From Latrodectus hesperus (lineage: Eukaryota > Arthropoda > Arachnida > Araneae > Theridiidae), in NCBI GenBank assembly GCA_037975125.1, contig JAJQOW010000200.1, positions 62,001 through 126,000 of the forward strand: 64,000 nucleotides of DNA, in the 5' to 3' direction. The notes under the pieces are model-generated. The model ran no database searches and had not been told where the DNA came from. It saw only the letters and a list, made by a program, of their open reading frames with translations. Each line of letters begins with the position of its first letter. Within the stretch, counting starts at the first letter, position 1. Below are positions 1-11,526 of the stretch, in pieces. A program made the translations under genes and the position numbers.

Positions 1-1
1 A

Positions 2-1237
2 GCCCAAGATAATGATGATGAAATAAAAACGATAAAAGAATTATTAAAAATCTCTAGTTATGAAGATTATTTTGAGAGAAACGGAGTTCTTTATAAATTT
101 GTTGATGGTAAGGAGTTAGTGGTTGTGCCAAGAAGTATGCAGACGGAAATTATTAGAAGTGCGCATGAAAAGGGACATACTGGAATCAAATATACAGAGA
201 AAAGCATAGAGGACCATTATTTCATTCCCAAACTTAAACAGAAAGTAGAAAATATCATATCTAATTGCGTTCACTGTATTCTTGTAAATCACAAAAGAGG
301 AAAGAAAGAAGGCTTATTACACCCATTGCATAAAAATGACGTACCACTATACACATACCATATTGATCATTTAGGACCTTTAGAAAGCACACATAAAAAT
401 TATAAGTATATTTTAACAATTATAGACGCTTTTACTAAGTTCGTTTGGATTTTTCCTACGAAGACCACAACATCTGCTGAAGTCATTTCGAAATTAGAAA
501 CTCTAAAATCAGTCTTTGGAAATCCCTACCAAATTATTTCTGATAGAGGTACAGCTTTTAGCTCTGGTGAATTCAGAGATTATTGCTCTAAAGAGAATAT
601 TAAACACCATTTAATAACCACTGGTTTGCCAAGAGCTAACGGACAAGTTGAGAGGATCAACCAAACAATCACATCAGTTCTTTCAAAGCTATCTTTAGAG
701 AATCCAGCTCAGTGGTATAAACTTACGAACGAACTGCAGCAGACGATTAATTCAACATATCAACGAAGCATAGATACCACACCTTTTGAGTTACTTTTTG
801 GTACGAAGATGAACGTTGGAGGTATTGGTAAGCTCCAAGAAATGATTGAAAAGGAATTTCAAGCTAATTTTGAAGCTCAAAGAGATGAACTCAGAAAACA
901 TGCTAAACAACAAATTTTCAAGATCCAAGAAGAAAACAGGAAAACGTATAATTTAAGAAGAAAAGAGCATCAATCTTATGGAGTTAACGATTTGGTCGCT
1001 ATTAAGAGAACTCAGTTTGGACCCCACTTAAAACTGAAACCAAAATATTTAGGACCATACAGAGTTACTAAAGTTAAAGGAGGCAACACCTATGATGTAA
1101 TCAAAGAAGGAAGTCATGAAGGACCTAACGGTACCACGACTTGTGCTGAATTTCTAAAACCCTGGTACAGTATGCCAAAAGACGAGGATGTTATGCAAGT
1201 TGGAGTTAAATTAAAGTTGAATTGTGCTGAAGGATAG
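2..1237 (+). CDS. Ty3/gypsy-type pol, C-terminal part (integrase), cut by window edge
   Basis: The frame is already open at base 2, so the 5' part lies outside the window; the first in-frame valine/methionine region near base 119 is not a true start. Residue numbers count from base 119. An HHCC zinc module is visible (H16, H20, C50, C53), then an integrase core with D83 (HIDHLGP), D142 (SDRGTAF) and E178 (GQVERINQ). The D142-E178 gap is exactly 35 residues, the classic D,D(35)E spacing. Near the C-terminus LKPKYLGPYRVTKVKGG matches the GPY/F module of Ty3/gypsy integrases. The family function is insertion of the element's cDNA into chromosomes. The visible frame is uninterrupted and ends before a probable LTR. 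No env-like frame follows, so this is an LTR retrotransposon as far as can be seen. Confidence 0.93.
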   Translation, partial: AQDNDDEIKTIKELLKISSYEDYFERNGVLYKFVDGKELVVVPRSMQTEIIRSAHEKGHTGIKYTEKSIEDHYFIPKLKQKVENIISNCVHCILVNHKRGKKEGLLHPLHKNDVPLYTYHIDHLGPLESTHKNYKYILTIIDAFTKFVWIFPTKTTTSAEVISKLETLKSVFGNPYQIISDRGTAFSSGEFRDYCSKENIKHHLITTGLPRANGQVERINQTITSVLSKLSLENPAQWYKLTNELQQTINSTYQRSIDTTPFELLFGTKMNVGGIGKLQEMIEKEFQANFEAQRDELRKHAKQQIFKIQEENRKTYNLRRKEHQSYGVNDLVAIKRTQFGPHLKLKPKYLGPYRVTKVKGGNTYDVIKEGSHEGPNGTTTCAEFLKPWYSMPKDEDVMQVGVKLKLNCAEG

Positions 1238-1401
1238 TCGGAAGTCCAACTGACTATAATGAAGCTAAAAGATATACTGACTCATTTCTTTATTTCAGAT
1301 CTAAGAAGATGAATATAAAATTTGTTTCTTTTCAGAGAATTATTCTGTTCTGCTTGTTTCTTTCCCTGTTTTGCTGTTTTTCTTTTTTTATGTATTTGCA
1401 G

Positions 1402-1770
1402 TGTCGTCTGGAGGGCCAGCCGATTTCAGGACGGCCGAACTGTGGTGGGTGAACCACTTAATAGCTGACGTCACTATTTCAAGTGCCCACTTGAGATGGA
1501 GCTCGAGAGGCGCAACAGCTTCCCCAGTGAGCGGGGCAGAAGAGAAATTATTTAAAAGACGTGAAGACGTTCCTTTTTGATAGCAGCAAGACGACTGCTC
1601 CTGTCCCCCATAACTTTAAACTTGAACTTTAAATTTCAATCTATTAAGATGATTAATTGTAAATATCTCAAACTTGTATATATTTATATTTGTAAATACA
1701 TGTTAATTAAATATTAGGCTTTGTATAAGAATTGTTAATTAGTTAATCTCGCCTTGGCCACTCCCCGTCC

Positions 1771-1774
<4 letters not shown>
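1402..1774 (+). mobile_element. Probable 3' LTR of the upstream Ty3/gypsy element
   Basis: The segment starts TGTCGTCTGGAGGGCC about 165 bases after the pol stop and ends near CCCCGTCCCACA, the TG...CA pattern of LTRs. It is GC-richer than its surroundings. It contains a palindromic TGACGTCA (1466-1473), a TATA-like TTTAAAAG near 1551, and AT-rich sequence with polyadenylation-like hexamers. The bases just before it are pyrimidine-rich and end in AG, not a clear polypurine tract, so the exact left border is uncertain. The matching 5' LTR is outside the window. Confidence 0.5.

Positions 1775-1848
<74 letters not shown>
1773..1848. repeat. (TA)n microsatellite, left part
   Basis: Uninterrupted TA dinucleotides between the LTR end and the left terminus of the mariner. 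A matching run resumes immediately after the mariner, so one array appears to have been split by it. Confidence 0.95.
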
Positions 1849-1851
<3 letters not shown>

Positions 1852-3120
1852 CGAGGGTTACTCTGAACGAACTTTTTGAGATACGCGCAGACGAGAATTT
1901 ACAAAATAAGAATAACAGTTTATAATTTTAAAATACAAAGCATTTTAACACAGAAGATGATTTTTTACTGACTTACTTCAACTTGTTTAGCGTGGAATAA
2001 ATTTTAAACAGAAGAAAAAATGGAGTTGACGCGAGAACATTTTCGCGCTATGATTTTCTACGATTTCAAAGCAGGATTCAATCAAGAAGAATGCGTTCAA
2101 CGGTTGCAATTAGCATTTGGTGATGAATTTCCAGCTCGTGCTACTATATTTAGATGGTTTAGAGAATTTAGAAGAGGTGCCAATTTTCTTCAGGATGAAG
2201 AACATACAGGAAGGCCGCCGTCGGCAGTCATCCCGGATAATGTGTCTGCCATACGAAAAATGTTAATGGATGATAATCGCTGTACCTATCAAATGATACA
2301 GAAGGAGCTTAACATTACATCCGCAGCCATACACAAAATCATTCATGAAGAATTACATATGAAACAAGTAGCTTGCCGTTGGATTCCCCATAATCTAACT
2401 GAGCATCAAAAAGAGGAGCGAGTCAGAATCAGTAAAGAAACTCTTAATATGCTTAATGATGGTGGCCACTGCATCATTTCTAGAATTGTAACAGGTGTTG
2501 AAACGTGCATACCGTTTTTGGACGTTCCAACACGTCAAGAAAGCAAAGTATGGGTCTTTGAAGATGATCCCACGCCGACAATGGTGAAAAAACAACGCGC
2601 ACTGAAAAAAGTGATGTATGCCGTTTTCTTCAGAAGTACGGGATGGGTCAAAGCCATCCAGTTGGAAGGACAGAAGACAGTAACAGCAAACTGGTATACC
2701 ACTAAATGTCTTCCAGAAATTATACAAGAACTGAATGTTAGGGGACTAATGCTTCACCATGACAATGGATCTTCACATATAGCCGGATTAACAGTTGAGT
2801 TTCTTAAACAAAAACAAATTAAAGTGATCGAACATCCGCCGTATTCACCTGATCTAGCTATGTGCGACTTTTGGTTATTCTTTAATCTAAAAAAGAACTT
2901 ACGGGTACGTCGTTTTCATTCAGAAGAAGAGATTAAAGTGGCTATAGATGCATTTTTTTCATCTATTTGATGAAATGAATGGCTTGAGGCATTTAATCCG
3001 TGGAAAATCTGTCTACAAAAGTGCATTGATGTTGAAGGAGACTACTTTGAACACACCTAAAATTTTGTAAGTATAACTATAAAAACCTAGTTGTATCTCA
3101 AAAATTTCAGAGTGATCCTC

Positions 3121-3121
<1 letters not shown>
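1852..3121 (+). mobile_element. mariner element with both TIRs, inserted in a TA array
   Basis: The left end starts CGAGGGTTACTCTGAACG and the right end reads, in reverse complement, CGAGGATCACTCTGAA; both arms continue into TTTTTGAGATAC. Each end is flanked by TA, the expected target duplication. The total of 1,270 bp is normal for mariner. The transposase relic occupies the middle. Confidence 0.93.
2020..3060 (+). pseudogene. mariner transposase, inactivated
   Basis: The reading starts MELTREHFRAMIFYDFKAG, typical of the mariner N-terminal helix-turn-helix region, with the linker motif HTGRPPSA near residue 62. The catalytic triad is incomplete. The first aspartate, expected in a TGDETW-type motif, is valine here (TGVETC, residue 160). 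The second (HHDNGSSH, D248) and third (SPDLAMCDFW, D283) are present with 34 residues between them, the mariner D34D spacing. After residue 316 two consecutive TGA stops (2968-2973) interrupt the frame. The same frame then continues with NEWLEAFNPWKICLQKCID to a natural-looking TAA at 3060. It is a dead copy for two independent reasons: a lost catalytic residue and a double stop. Confidence 0.93.

Positions 3122-3175
<54 letters not shown>
3122..3175. repeat. (TA)n microsatellite, right part
   Basis: Pure TA run directly after the mariner right TIR; continuation of the array at 1773-1848. Confidence 0.95.
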
Positions 3176-3180
<5 letters not shown>

Positions 3181-6100
3181 GTAAACAGCTTTTGATGCTT
3201 AATAATTCATAAAGTAATAAAGAAATAAACATTATTGACATTATTAAATAGAAAACATGTATTTATACCTTCAGTAAACGTTGCCAAATAAAATTTCCTT
3301 CTCTTATTCGAATATAGTTTCTTTTGTAAATATCGTCTGACCGTTTATTATTAATGTTATGTTCTTCTCGTTTCTTTTTTATTTATCGTCAGCGCGTGTC
3401 AGTCGTATAGTTTCTCTTTTGTTTTTGGCAAAGATTAAAATGTAATGTTATATTTAATTTTGTTGTGTTCTCTTTTGATGTTTTATTCCTTATTCCGTTG
3501 TAAATTGAGAAGAATAACACTACAATAGAAAGCACAGACATTGTGGTGGTTCATTGAAAAGATTTTTTGTAACCAGATGGTGCTCCATCTCTTTGAGTTA
3601 CCATCATTTGTAGTCCTTTGAATGACCATTTCTCAGAAAATGGACTGAGAAAGGTTGCCTGACTTCTTGGCCAACCAGATTACAAAATATAACGGCATTG
3701 GACTGTTACATTGAACATCACTCACAGGAGGAAAGTATCGAGTGTTGATTACTTAAAGGTCAGGAATTCATCTAAACAGACCTGTGGATATCGACATGCT
3801 TGCCTGTATCTGGCGCCAATATTGACTTCTGCCTTGATATTCTTCGCGTGGCAAAAGGCCTACAGGATTGAGTTCGTTGACAAAAACCATAAATTTGTTT
3901 GAGTTTATCGAATTATTAATTTTATAAATTTAAGTTTTAATTATTATTCGACATCAAAATCTTATATCAGAAAGCTGGTTTTGCTTAGTGAAAACTCTAT
4001 TTTTCTATGCATTCTAAAACTTTTAATATTTCAACTTTTTATCTCCGAAGAGTGAAATCAAGGAGAAAATTGAATCAACCCCGGTAAGAAAATATTAACA
4101 AAACTGTGGCTTGGTTAAGTGAGGTGTCGATCTCGTACCAAGGAAGTGATGAGTTCTAAACCGAATCGCTCGAAAATTCCTCGTGGTCACTAAAGACCTC
4201 TGTTTGGTAACAAGCGTACACAAAGTAATGGTCACAATGTACTTCTGTTAGAGTGGTGAAGCGTAGAGCGGAAAATACCGCTTCAGGTGTTGACCTCATC
4301 ACTTAATCTGGGCCTTAAATTATGAAGTGATTATCTGCGTATTAGAGGATTTTCTATCCACTGTGAAATAAGCATCCGAAAGCACATTATAAAAAAACTG
4401 ACAAACTTTCTCTCTGTCTCTCTTTTTTCTGAGAGAGAGCTTATTTGTTAGTATTTTTTACTGTAAATCAGTTTTTTCTTCAATTTATATCTTACTTAAA
4501 AAAGAATATAATTTAACGTGCAAAAAAAAATTAAAATTTCGCAGAAAAATCTATTAATATTTAATTTGCAAATTATATTTTATGTGAATGTAAAATATAA
4601 ATAATTCTCTCTCTTAAAAATTTATTTAAAATTTATAAAAATACCTGCACAGCTATCGATGACTCCATTCTGTCCCTCGGTCTCCAACATCTTTTGAACT
4701 TATTGTCAAAGAGCACGAGTCTTAAATGTAAAGTGTCAAAATTTGATGCTTTTAAACCGAGGACAAAAACGGGAATGTATATCAAAGTTTCAACTTATGT
4801 AGACAAAGTAGCAAACAGAAATGACTGACAGCTGGTCGAAAAAGTGTCATAGCAGCTCTTCTGAAGAATCCAGTAATTCCCCCAGCCCTCTTCACCACAA
4901 AAGCCCATGATTTTTCGGTAGAATGGGACAGTGGTATTTATTTTTTTTCCGGAACGCACACTTTCTTTGGCCAAGAGTTTCGATGGATGGAATGAGAGAA
5001 ATTTTAAAAGCCCCTGGAGGACACTTGCTCCTTTTATAACCAAGAAATCTGTAGCCTCGTTCCCAGGGATATCACAAGGAACTGGAACCTCCTGGAAAGT
5101 GATTGATATTGATCTAGAACCCTCATTTCAGATCAAAATACTGAACTCTTCACTCTGTTGTATACTAGTTAGACTGTAACATGCAAAATGAGAGTCAGAA
5201 AGGAAAACAGCTTTATGGAGACATAGGATGAGCGGTAACAATAAAATTTACAACATTTTTTTATGGAAAAAGATGAATTCCGAAATTTCTCTGAAATGTC
5301 AGTGATTTTTCACCATAAATAAAAATTGATATCATTTTTTTAGTTATCATACAGCCATTAAATATATTGAGATAAAGTGTTTTCTTATAACTTGAGTTTT
5401 TGAGTAAATATAGCTTTTACTTTCATTATTGATATACAATATGTAACTCTAAGTTAACTTTTTACACCAGAAGAATAATTTAATCAAGCAAACAAGGTAT
5501 GGTCAACCATGCACAAGTGGCCTAAGAATTTGTTAGTATTTTCAAAAGAATTTGAAAGAACCAGGGATTGCATCAATTTAGAAGTCGGTTTAGTGCCAAT
5601 GTCATTATATACAAATGCACAGAGCTATGGAATTTCAGATCTTTTTACATTAGGACTAGAATATTAGTAAGCGTAATATTTTCCCACATTGAGTCCATAC
5701 ATTATCGACATAAATTCTATTCGAAAAGCGTATTTGTATCGTGCACTACAAATATAGTAAAATCTAACATGAATTAGTTTCCGAAACGCAACCAACGACG
5801 TAGTTTGGAGTGCCAGGTTGCATTAAGTTAATTTTTTAAATAGAAACATTCACTCGTGTTATTGTGGTCACAGTTTGCGACACAACAAGAAAGAAATTAT
5901 AAGAGGTCAACTATTCGCCAACCACAAAAGAGTTAAAAGATGCAGATATTCTATGAGAAAGTACTTATTCTGAATATTCCATAAAATTTAAAACACAGAA
6001 AGAATTTCAACTGCTTATTTCTGATTTTGAACTTTCATACTTTATATTATAAGGTCTAGCACATTCAAGTGACATGAAGCAATAATACACCTGCTACGAC

Positions 6101-6255
6101 TTTTAATTTTATACTTTACTTTGTTTTTAAATATACACATTGAATTGCATAGCGTAACAGACACTATAGCAACTTAAGATTGCCAGGCATTTGAATGGAC
6201 GAACCAGGTCCTACTATCTACAAATACCTTCTTCCCAGGAAAAGGTAAAAATATA
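3176..6255. other. AT-rich sequence without recognised genes
   Basis: Only short, unrecognised open frames occur here (for example near 3711-3902 and 4931-5179), none with domain motifs. Around 4105-4320 there is a weak tRNA-like head (TGGCTTGGTTAAG as a possible A box) that may be an old SINE, but I cannot support it with a second copy. Around 6209-6230 a short sequence (CCTACTATCTAC) recurs inverted at about 6683-6696, just outside the MITE that follows. Confidence 0.5.
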
Positions 6256-6650
6256 CTGTACGGTCACCCTTGGCGAAATTTTCAAAAAGTCGCCAAGGGT
6301 GACCATATGACGAAATTCCGATCGGGATAAACGGTGGGAGGAAAACGGCTAAAATAGTCACAAATATTTCATACATTGTTGGTATCTAAAAATATGCTCA
6401 ACTAATTTTACAAAATTAACAAAAAACGCAGATTTATATATTTCAAACATGAATGGTAAAATAATAAAGTTGATACCTTAAATTATCCATAAAATGTTTT
6501 AATCGAATTTTATATAAATGAATTTAAATTGTTAAATATTCATGAGAAGTCAATGATAAATAAGGTCGCCAAAATACTAGTTTGCATGGTTTCCAGTAAA
6601 AATGTATGCCAAATTTGGGGCCAAAACACGTGCCAAGGGTGACCGTACAG
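6256..6650. mobile_element. 395-bp MITE with perfect 19-bp TIRs and TA flanks
   Basis: The left end reads CTGTACGGTCACCCTTGGC and the right end is its exact reverse complement; each is flanked outside by TA. Just inside the left TIR the same motif recurs inverted (CGCCAAGGGTGACC, about 6291-6304), so the left end can fold on itself. No coding sequence. TA duplication and size fit a Tc1/mariner-type non-autonomous element. Confidence 0.88.
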
Positions 6651-6792
6651 TAAATCTGATTTATAATCTGATTTTGACAATATTTCGTAGATAGTAGGAT
6701 CAAATTCTCATGTGACAGAGACTGAATCATATTTCTTAAGCACACCCTGGCAGATGAGTGTCCTGATCTTTCCCACAAATATATATAGAATT

Positions 6793-7060
6793 TTTACTAA
6801 CCACAAAAAGGTTGTTTCTTTGTTTACAGTTGAGATTTTGAGTAGGCCCTTTTAAGACGACTCTCATTGGTTTAAAATATCCATGACGTCAGATAACTTT
6901 TCATCCACGTCACATCGTACTGAGACGGCGTTGTAAATCCGACATGTTGATAAATTGGTTGCCTACCTTCACATCACATTCTTCGAGCGGCAGCAAACAA
7001 GAAGTTCACCGTTGAATGCCTGAGAACAGTGTCGAAATTCATTTTCTTAATAATACGATT
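6793..7060 (-). repeat. Unclassified dispersed repeat 'R', copy 1
   Basis: Read on the minus strand, this matches parts of 34,440-35,160 and 47,480-47,985. Shared landmarks, in order: TTTGCTGCCGCTCGAAGAATG, TGACGTCA (6884-6891 here), TATTTTAAACCAATGAGA and ATCTCAACTG, followed by AAACAACC. It is shorter than the other two copies on its 5' side. Class unknown. Confidence 0.8.
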
Positions 7061-7170
7061 TCTTCTATAAAGAGCAAAACATCGGTTTGAGAAACCATTT
7101 TCCATGGATTCAAACCATTGACACATGGACAACAGAACAGCAGAAAAACAAATAGGAAAAAATCTTGATA

Positions 7171-7480
7171 AAACATCCACTTTATGGTTAGTTTAAATCA
7201 GCAAGAACTATTTAAATAAAAATAAAGATTCATTCATTAATAGAATTCTAAATCAATAATTGCAATATTTGTAAGCAATCTTTTTTGAAACTTAAAACTA
7301 TAGCCTTGTTTAAGACAACATTAAAAATTTTCTTTTAAATAATATTGCTGAAATAATAAAAAACAGATTTGTAAAACATAGGCTCATAAAGTTCGTTGAA
7401 TTTCTTGAAATATTCTTATATTTTATCACAATTCTGGTGTGTGTTGATAAGAAAAATAATGGTTTTATAAAGAATTTTTT
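7171..7480. other. AT-rich spacer
   Basis: Nothing recognisable; lies between repeat R and the P-like transposon. Confidence 0.4.
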
Positions 7481-9980
7481 AACTTTTTATGGATGACGAA
7501 TGTAAATATTTGTACGGGGACGCTGAGTGTTTCTTGTGAAGACAAGTGGACGGGAAATGAAGATTTCGGGGAGCAACAAGCAAGCGGATTGTTGAAGTTT
7601 TAGAAGGGAAAGATCGGACAAAGAAAAGTTTCCAAAAAGCACCCCGAACCCAGGGCTAGGGAAAGAGAAGGGCTGGCTCAAATGCTCCCCAACACTGTCA
7701 CCGGAAATAGCCGATGATGACGTAGTCTGGCATCCAAGGAGAATAAGCTGCCTGGAATTTCTAAGCAAAATAGTTACTTTTTATTTTTAAGTTCATTTTG
7801 TTTTTAATCAGAGTGAAAAAAACTACAAATGCCTCTCAAATATTTAGTAAATTTGCAATTATTATTTAATAAACCCAAAAAAATTATTATTAATATTGAA
7901 ATTAACTTAAAATTGTATAACCAATATAAAAATATATTTACCTATTAGCTTCAGCTTATCTTGATTTTTTGACTATTGACCCATTTCTTGTTTTTCTGTT
8001 GAGCTTTATTATGAGATACTATCGCTGCATTTCTATTTAAATACCTAATTCGTAAAAATGTTCTCAAGCGACGAAAAAATTTAATTGCCTTTCGATTTAC
8101 AGTAGGAAAAGAAGACTCTGTTTCATTTATTAATGTTGCTATGACATTTTTCCCTTTAGAAAATGTGTCGCCATGAAATTTGCGAAACGTTATGTCCGTT
8201 TGTTTTATAGTTTCCATCCATGCTTTTGTTGTAACAGTAAGTCCCCCAGCAGAAATTAAATTAATCCATTCGGAATGATTGGGCATATCGACTGAATTTC
8301 TTGATATAGTTCCAAGTGAATTATCTTTAATTTTATAAGCAATATAACCTGCCACATAAACCATAGTTTCTTTTTCAAATGGAGATATATCACAATTTTG
8401 ATTGGAAGAGGCAAGTTCATTTTCCCAAGATAAAGGTAAGGGATTAATTAAGAATTCACGATTTAATTCATCATCTTGAGAATCAAAAGAAATTCATTTT
8501 ACAGTCGTTATCAAAAAATATTGATAACGTCGTTTATTCATTTTACAGTCGAAATCAAAAAATATTGGCTGTTTCCACGGGAAAATTAATCCTCGCAATA
8601 AAATAACTTGAACTTTACAAAATGGGCCTAATATTTCATCCAATGAAGAGTCGTAACACCATTTCGAATCTATGTGCATTTCGTCAAAGCTCAAAGAACA
8701 AATCTTTTCTATATCACTCAAAGTTTCACAATTTTTTCATCAATAACATTGCATCTTTAAGAATTCCAGGCATGCAACTAAATTTGGAACACCATCTTTT
8801 CAAAGTACTTGCACTTGGCATATTTAATCCCATCGTATTTCGCCAAAAATCGTAAGATTGAAGATAATGACAGAATCAAAATACATTTTGAAATAGTGTC
8901 AGATGACCATTTAGTTCTTAATTTATTTTCTTCATCTTCACGCTTATAAGGGAATAAATTATTTATAACTATCTTCCCAAGTTTAATGTTCTCCTTTTGA
9001 AGTAATTTTATTTTCGTTTTTAATTTTTGTTTTTCATTTAAAAGCAATTTTTTATTTGATTTCAATCGTTTAATTATTCTTGTTGTAGAAGTTCGATTTC
9101 TTTTTGCTCATTTTTAAGGAATTTCACTGTATTTTCTGCGCATAATATTCTTTTTTTCAATTCTTCTATATTTTTTAAATATTCATTTCATTTAAGGCAC
9201 TTAATAACACCATCACACTGATTTTCTGCATCACATAATTTATGTGGACTCACGCACTCAATTCTTTCAATAGCTTCTACTAATCTTCTTCTTTTCGTTT
9301 GTCTCTGTTCTCTTGGAGTATTTTGAATTATGCTTAAAGCCGGTAACTTAAGATTAGGCAGAGCCGTCGGTTTTAATATTTTTCTCTCTGGCAAACCAAG
9401 TAGTCGATTTTGCATGTCGTCCATATATTCATTCAAATCAAAATGCTCACTGCACACTCTAGCATTCTTGATGTTGATTTTGTCACTTCTTCGACATCTT
9501 TGCACCCATTCCTTTGAAAGCATTTGATTTTCTTTTGGAAATCGATGAAATATTATGTGTTTTCCTTTTGTATTTCGATACATATTTGAACACGTAGCAA
9601 CAGCACACGATGTCATGTTTTCCTCTTTAAAAAATACTCTTGCTTAAAATGAAAACATTAACATAAAACAAGCCAAAATGAATGAGAAAGCTGCGATCAG
9701 ACACAAGCTAGCATAGAAAATGCCAGCCAGTTGATGCCAGTGACGTCACGCTCTTCCCTAAGGCTCCTGTAAAAGGTAATTAAGGGGCTCTACTCTTCCC
9801 CTCTCCGGTGACAAGGCGGCATGCGATACATGAAAGCGATGAGCCAGCCCTTATTTTCCCTAGCCCTGCCCCGAACCAGTGTCTTAAAAGAGGGGATGTT
9901 CTTATGAACAGCGTAACACCTTGGCGGGTGTACGAAACCAGATACATATGTTTTTTTTCATGAGGTAGTTCCAACACTTC
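7481..9980 (-). mobile_element. P-element-like (THAP) transposon remnant, approximate limits
   Basis: A decayed THAP-type transposase (7951-9616, minus) is flanked by GC-rich stretches that resemble each other in inverted orientation. On the right, near 9830-9880, AGCCAGCCCTT is followed by TTTCCCTAGCCCTG. The reverse complement of both motifs occurs on the left near 7650-7680. CCGGTGACA lies close by on both sides. This fits sub-terminal inverted repeats of one element. Exact TIRs and the target duplication were not resolved. Confidence 0.6.
7951..9616 (-). pseudogene. THAP-domain P-element-like transposase, several frameshifts
   Basis: Reading from 9616 downward: (1) 9616-9188 holds an N-terminal THAP zinc finger starting MTSCAVATC, with CAVATC, FHRFP, the tryptophan of KEWVQRC, ARVCSEHF and LPERKILKPTALP. 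This gives the C2CH ligands and the AVPTIF-like end of the domain, which binds DNA. (2) About 9187-8960 encodes lysine/glutamate-rich coiled coil (EELKKRILCAENTVKFLKN). (3) About 8930-8780 contains TKWSSDTISK and, after a frame change, MGLNMPSASTLKRW, the block before the catalytic core. (4) 8721-8494 encodes SLSFDEMHIDSKWCYD and GPFCKVQVILLRGLIFPWKQP, the RNase-H-like core of P transposases. (5) 8364-7951 encodes YVAGYIAYKIK and SAGGLTVTTKAW, the C-terminal region. At least three frame breaks and internal stops make it non-functional. Confidence 0.9.
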
Positions 9981-10192
9981 TAATTTTCACGAAACAAAAT
10001 TAGAGGCTGAGGATACAGCCTGAAAGAAAGGTGGATCCTATTTATATAATGTTCCCAAGACGTTTATAAATTGTCCCAAGAAGATCTACCTACCAACGTG
10101 ATTTTTCTATTCTTTCTAAGCACGTCTTCAATTGTTAACTATAGCTGGAGTGCGGCTGGGCTGAAAATTTATCATTTTGATGATGTATATAA

Positions 10193-10312
<120 letters not shown>

Positions 10313-10450
10313 TAAAGTAATAAATACAATGCTAAAAATATAATGTTGTAACTACAATGCATAATAGGAAATCTAGCCAGCGCAAAAGCAGCTAAAGAAA
10401 GATTTGCCTAGATAAATAATAATAAATAATATAATAATTTTTCAAAATAA

Positions 10451-11011
10451 TATAATAATTTTATATTTAACGGTGAAAATATTTTTATTCAAAATTGTGG
10501 AATTCCACAGGGATCCAACTTTTCTAGCACACTAGCAAATTTATTTTTACATTATTTTGAAAAAAACTTCTTTTATCAATATCCTTTTGCTTTTCGATAC
10601 GTAGATGATTTCATTATTTTCAACAATTTAAAATTTGAAGATATTTCTAAAACTATTTACCCTGAAGAACTTTCTCTAATTAAAACTAATTTATGTGAAA
10701 CTAAAACAGAATTTCTGGATTTATTTATCACTATTGATAATTCCACTACATATATAGACATTTTCGACAAAACTAAACAGTTTAATTTTCATGTTAATAA
10801 GTTAATTTCTTGGAACTCCAATATTTCTTTAAAAATATACAGAAACATTATAATTAATGAGCTTAATCGCATTTATATAATCTGTAACAATTATGAATAT
10901 ACTAAAAATCAAATTAAACACTTAATAGCTCACCTAAAAAATAACAATATTCCAATTAATTTTATTTTAAAATATGTAGGAAGTAGGGAATCGCTTGTAA
11001 GATTGAAGTAA
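10451..11011 (+). pseudogene. Reverse-transcriptase fragment with YVDD motif, no start codon
   Basis: An open frame of about 186 codons runs from just after a TAA (10,448-10,450) to a TAA at 11,009-11,011. It carries RT motif B' (NCGIPQGSNFSSTLANLFL) and the catalytic motif FRYVDDFIIF at about 10,592-10,621, followed by TKTEFLDLFITI. The combination of GIPQGS, LANLF, RYVDD and a downstream FLDL block resembles Penelope-like RTs, but the clade is not certain. There is no ATG start, and the RT N-terminal fingers and any endonuclease are missing. It is therefore a truncated element, though the surviving frame has no stop. Base composition is as AT-rich as the flanks. Confidence 0.8.
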
Positions 11012-11454
11012 TGCGTAGTTTTTATAACTACAGAAGGGCCACCCAAGCATTGAAGTTCTTACAAGAATCCTGAAAATACACATTTTAGTATATACACTTT
11101 ATTTTATATATAACTAAAACTTAAATCCCCTTTAATACGCTTTAACTTTGTAAACCACTTTAACTTTTTGAATTTAATTACTTCTGGCAATATTTCTTCA
11201 TTCTAATTTCAAATTTACTTTTGGCAACTTCCTACTATTCTCATATATAAATTCAATCTGATTTACTGGTTTTTGTATTTTGTATTTTCTACTGTATGTA
11301 CTTTTTTTACTGTACGTATTTTTCTACTATTGTGAGTATTTTTCTACTAATGTGAGTATTTTCATCTATAGTGAGTATTTTTATTCTTCTGCATATATAT
11401 TTATCTTTTCTACATATATATTTAGTCTAATTTTTAATTAAGTTCTTTTAATAC
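11012..11454 (+). other. AT-rich tail after the RT fragment
   Basis: No gene. Contains a short degenerate repetition of TGTGAGTATTTTTCTACTA-like units around 11,300-11,380. Possibly the 3' part of the RT element. Confidence 0.4.
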
Positions 11455-11526
11455 GAACACTCTTCGGGGGAATTGCTCGAAGATTTTTAGACATTTGTCC
11501 TTCGAGCATGTCAGAAAAGAGTGTTC
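11455..11526. other. Compound stem-loop (RNA-like structure)
   Basis: The outer stem GAACACTCTT (11,455-11,464) pairs perfectly with AAGAGTGTTC (11,517-11,526). Nested inside, TGCTCGAAG (11,474-11,482) pairs perfectly with CTTCGAGCA (11,500-11,508) around a 17-nt loop. About 28 nt downstream CTGATGA begins a third imperfect hairpin (GAAGACATGG with CTATGCCTTC, 11,560-11,581). It lies about 450 bp after the RT fragment. Function unknown; could be an element 3' structure. Confidence 0.6.

Noticed and set aside
1..1237. Integrase as part of an endogenous retrovirus
   Set aside because: HHCC, DD35E and GPY/F fit Ty3/gypsy retrotransposons, and no envelope frame lies between pol and the LTR.
1284..1401. 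Three pyrimidine-tract-AG strings resembling splice acceptors before the LTR
   Set aside because: Could suggest a spliced third ORF, but no env-like or other frame follows, so not called.
2395..2727. 110-codon minus-strand frame inside the mariner
   Set aside because: Shadow of the transposase frame; no motif.
4931..5179. 82-codon frame, with an overlapping 82-codon frame on the other strand
   Set aside because: Both strands open at once, no motifs, AT-rich neighbourhood; not supportable as a gene.
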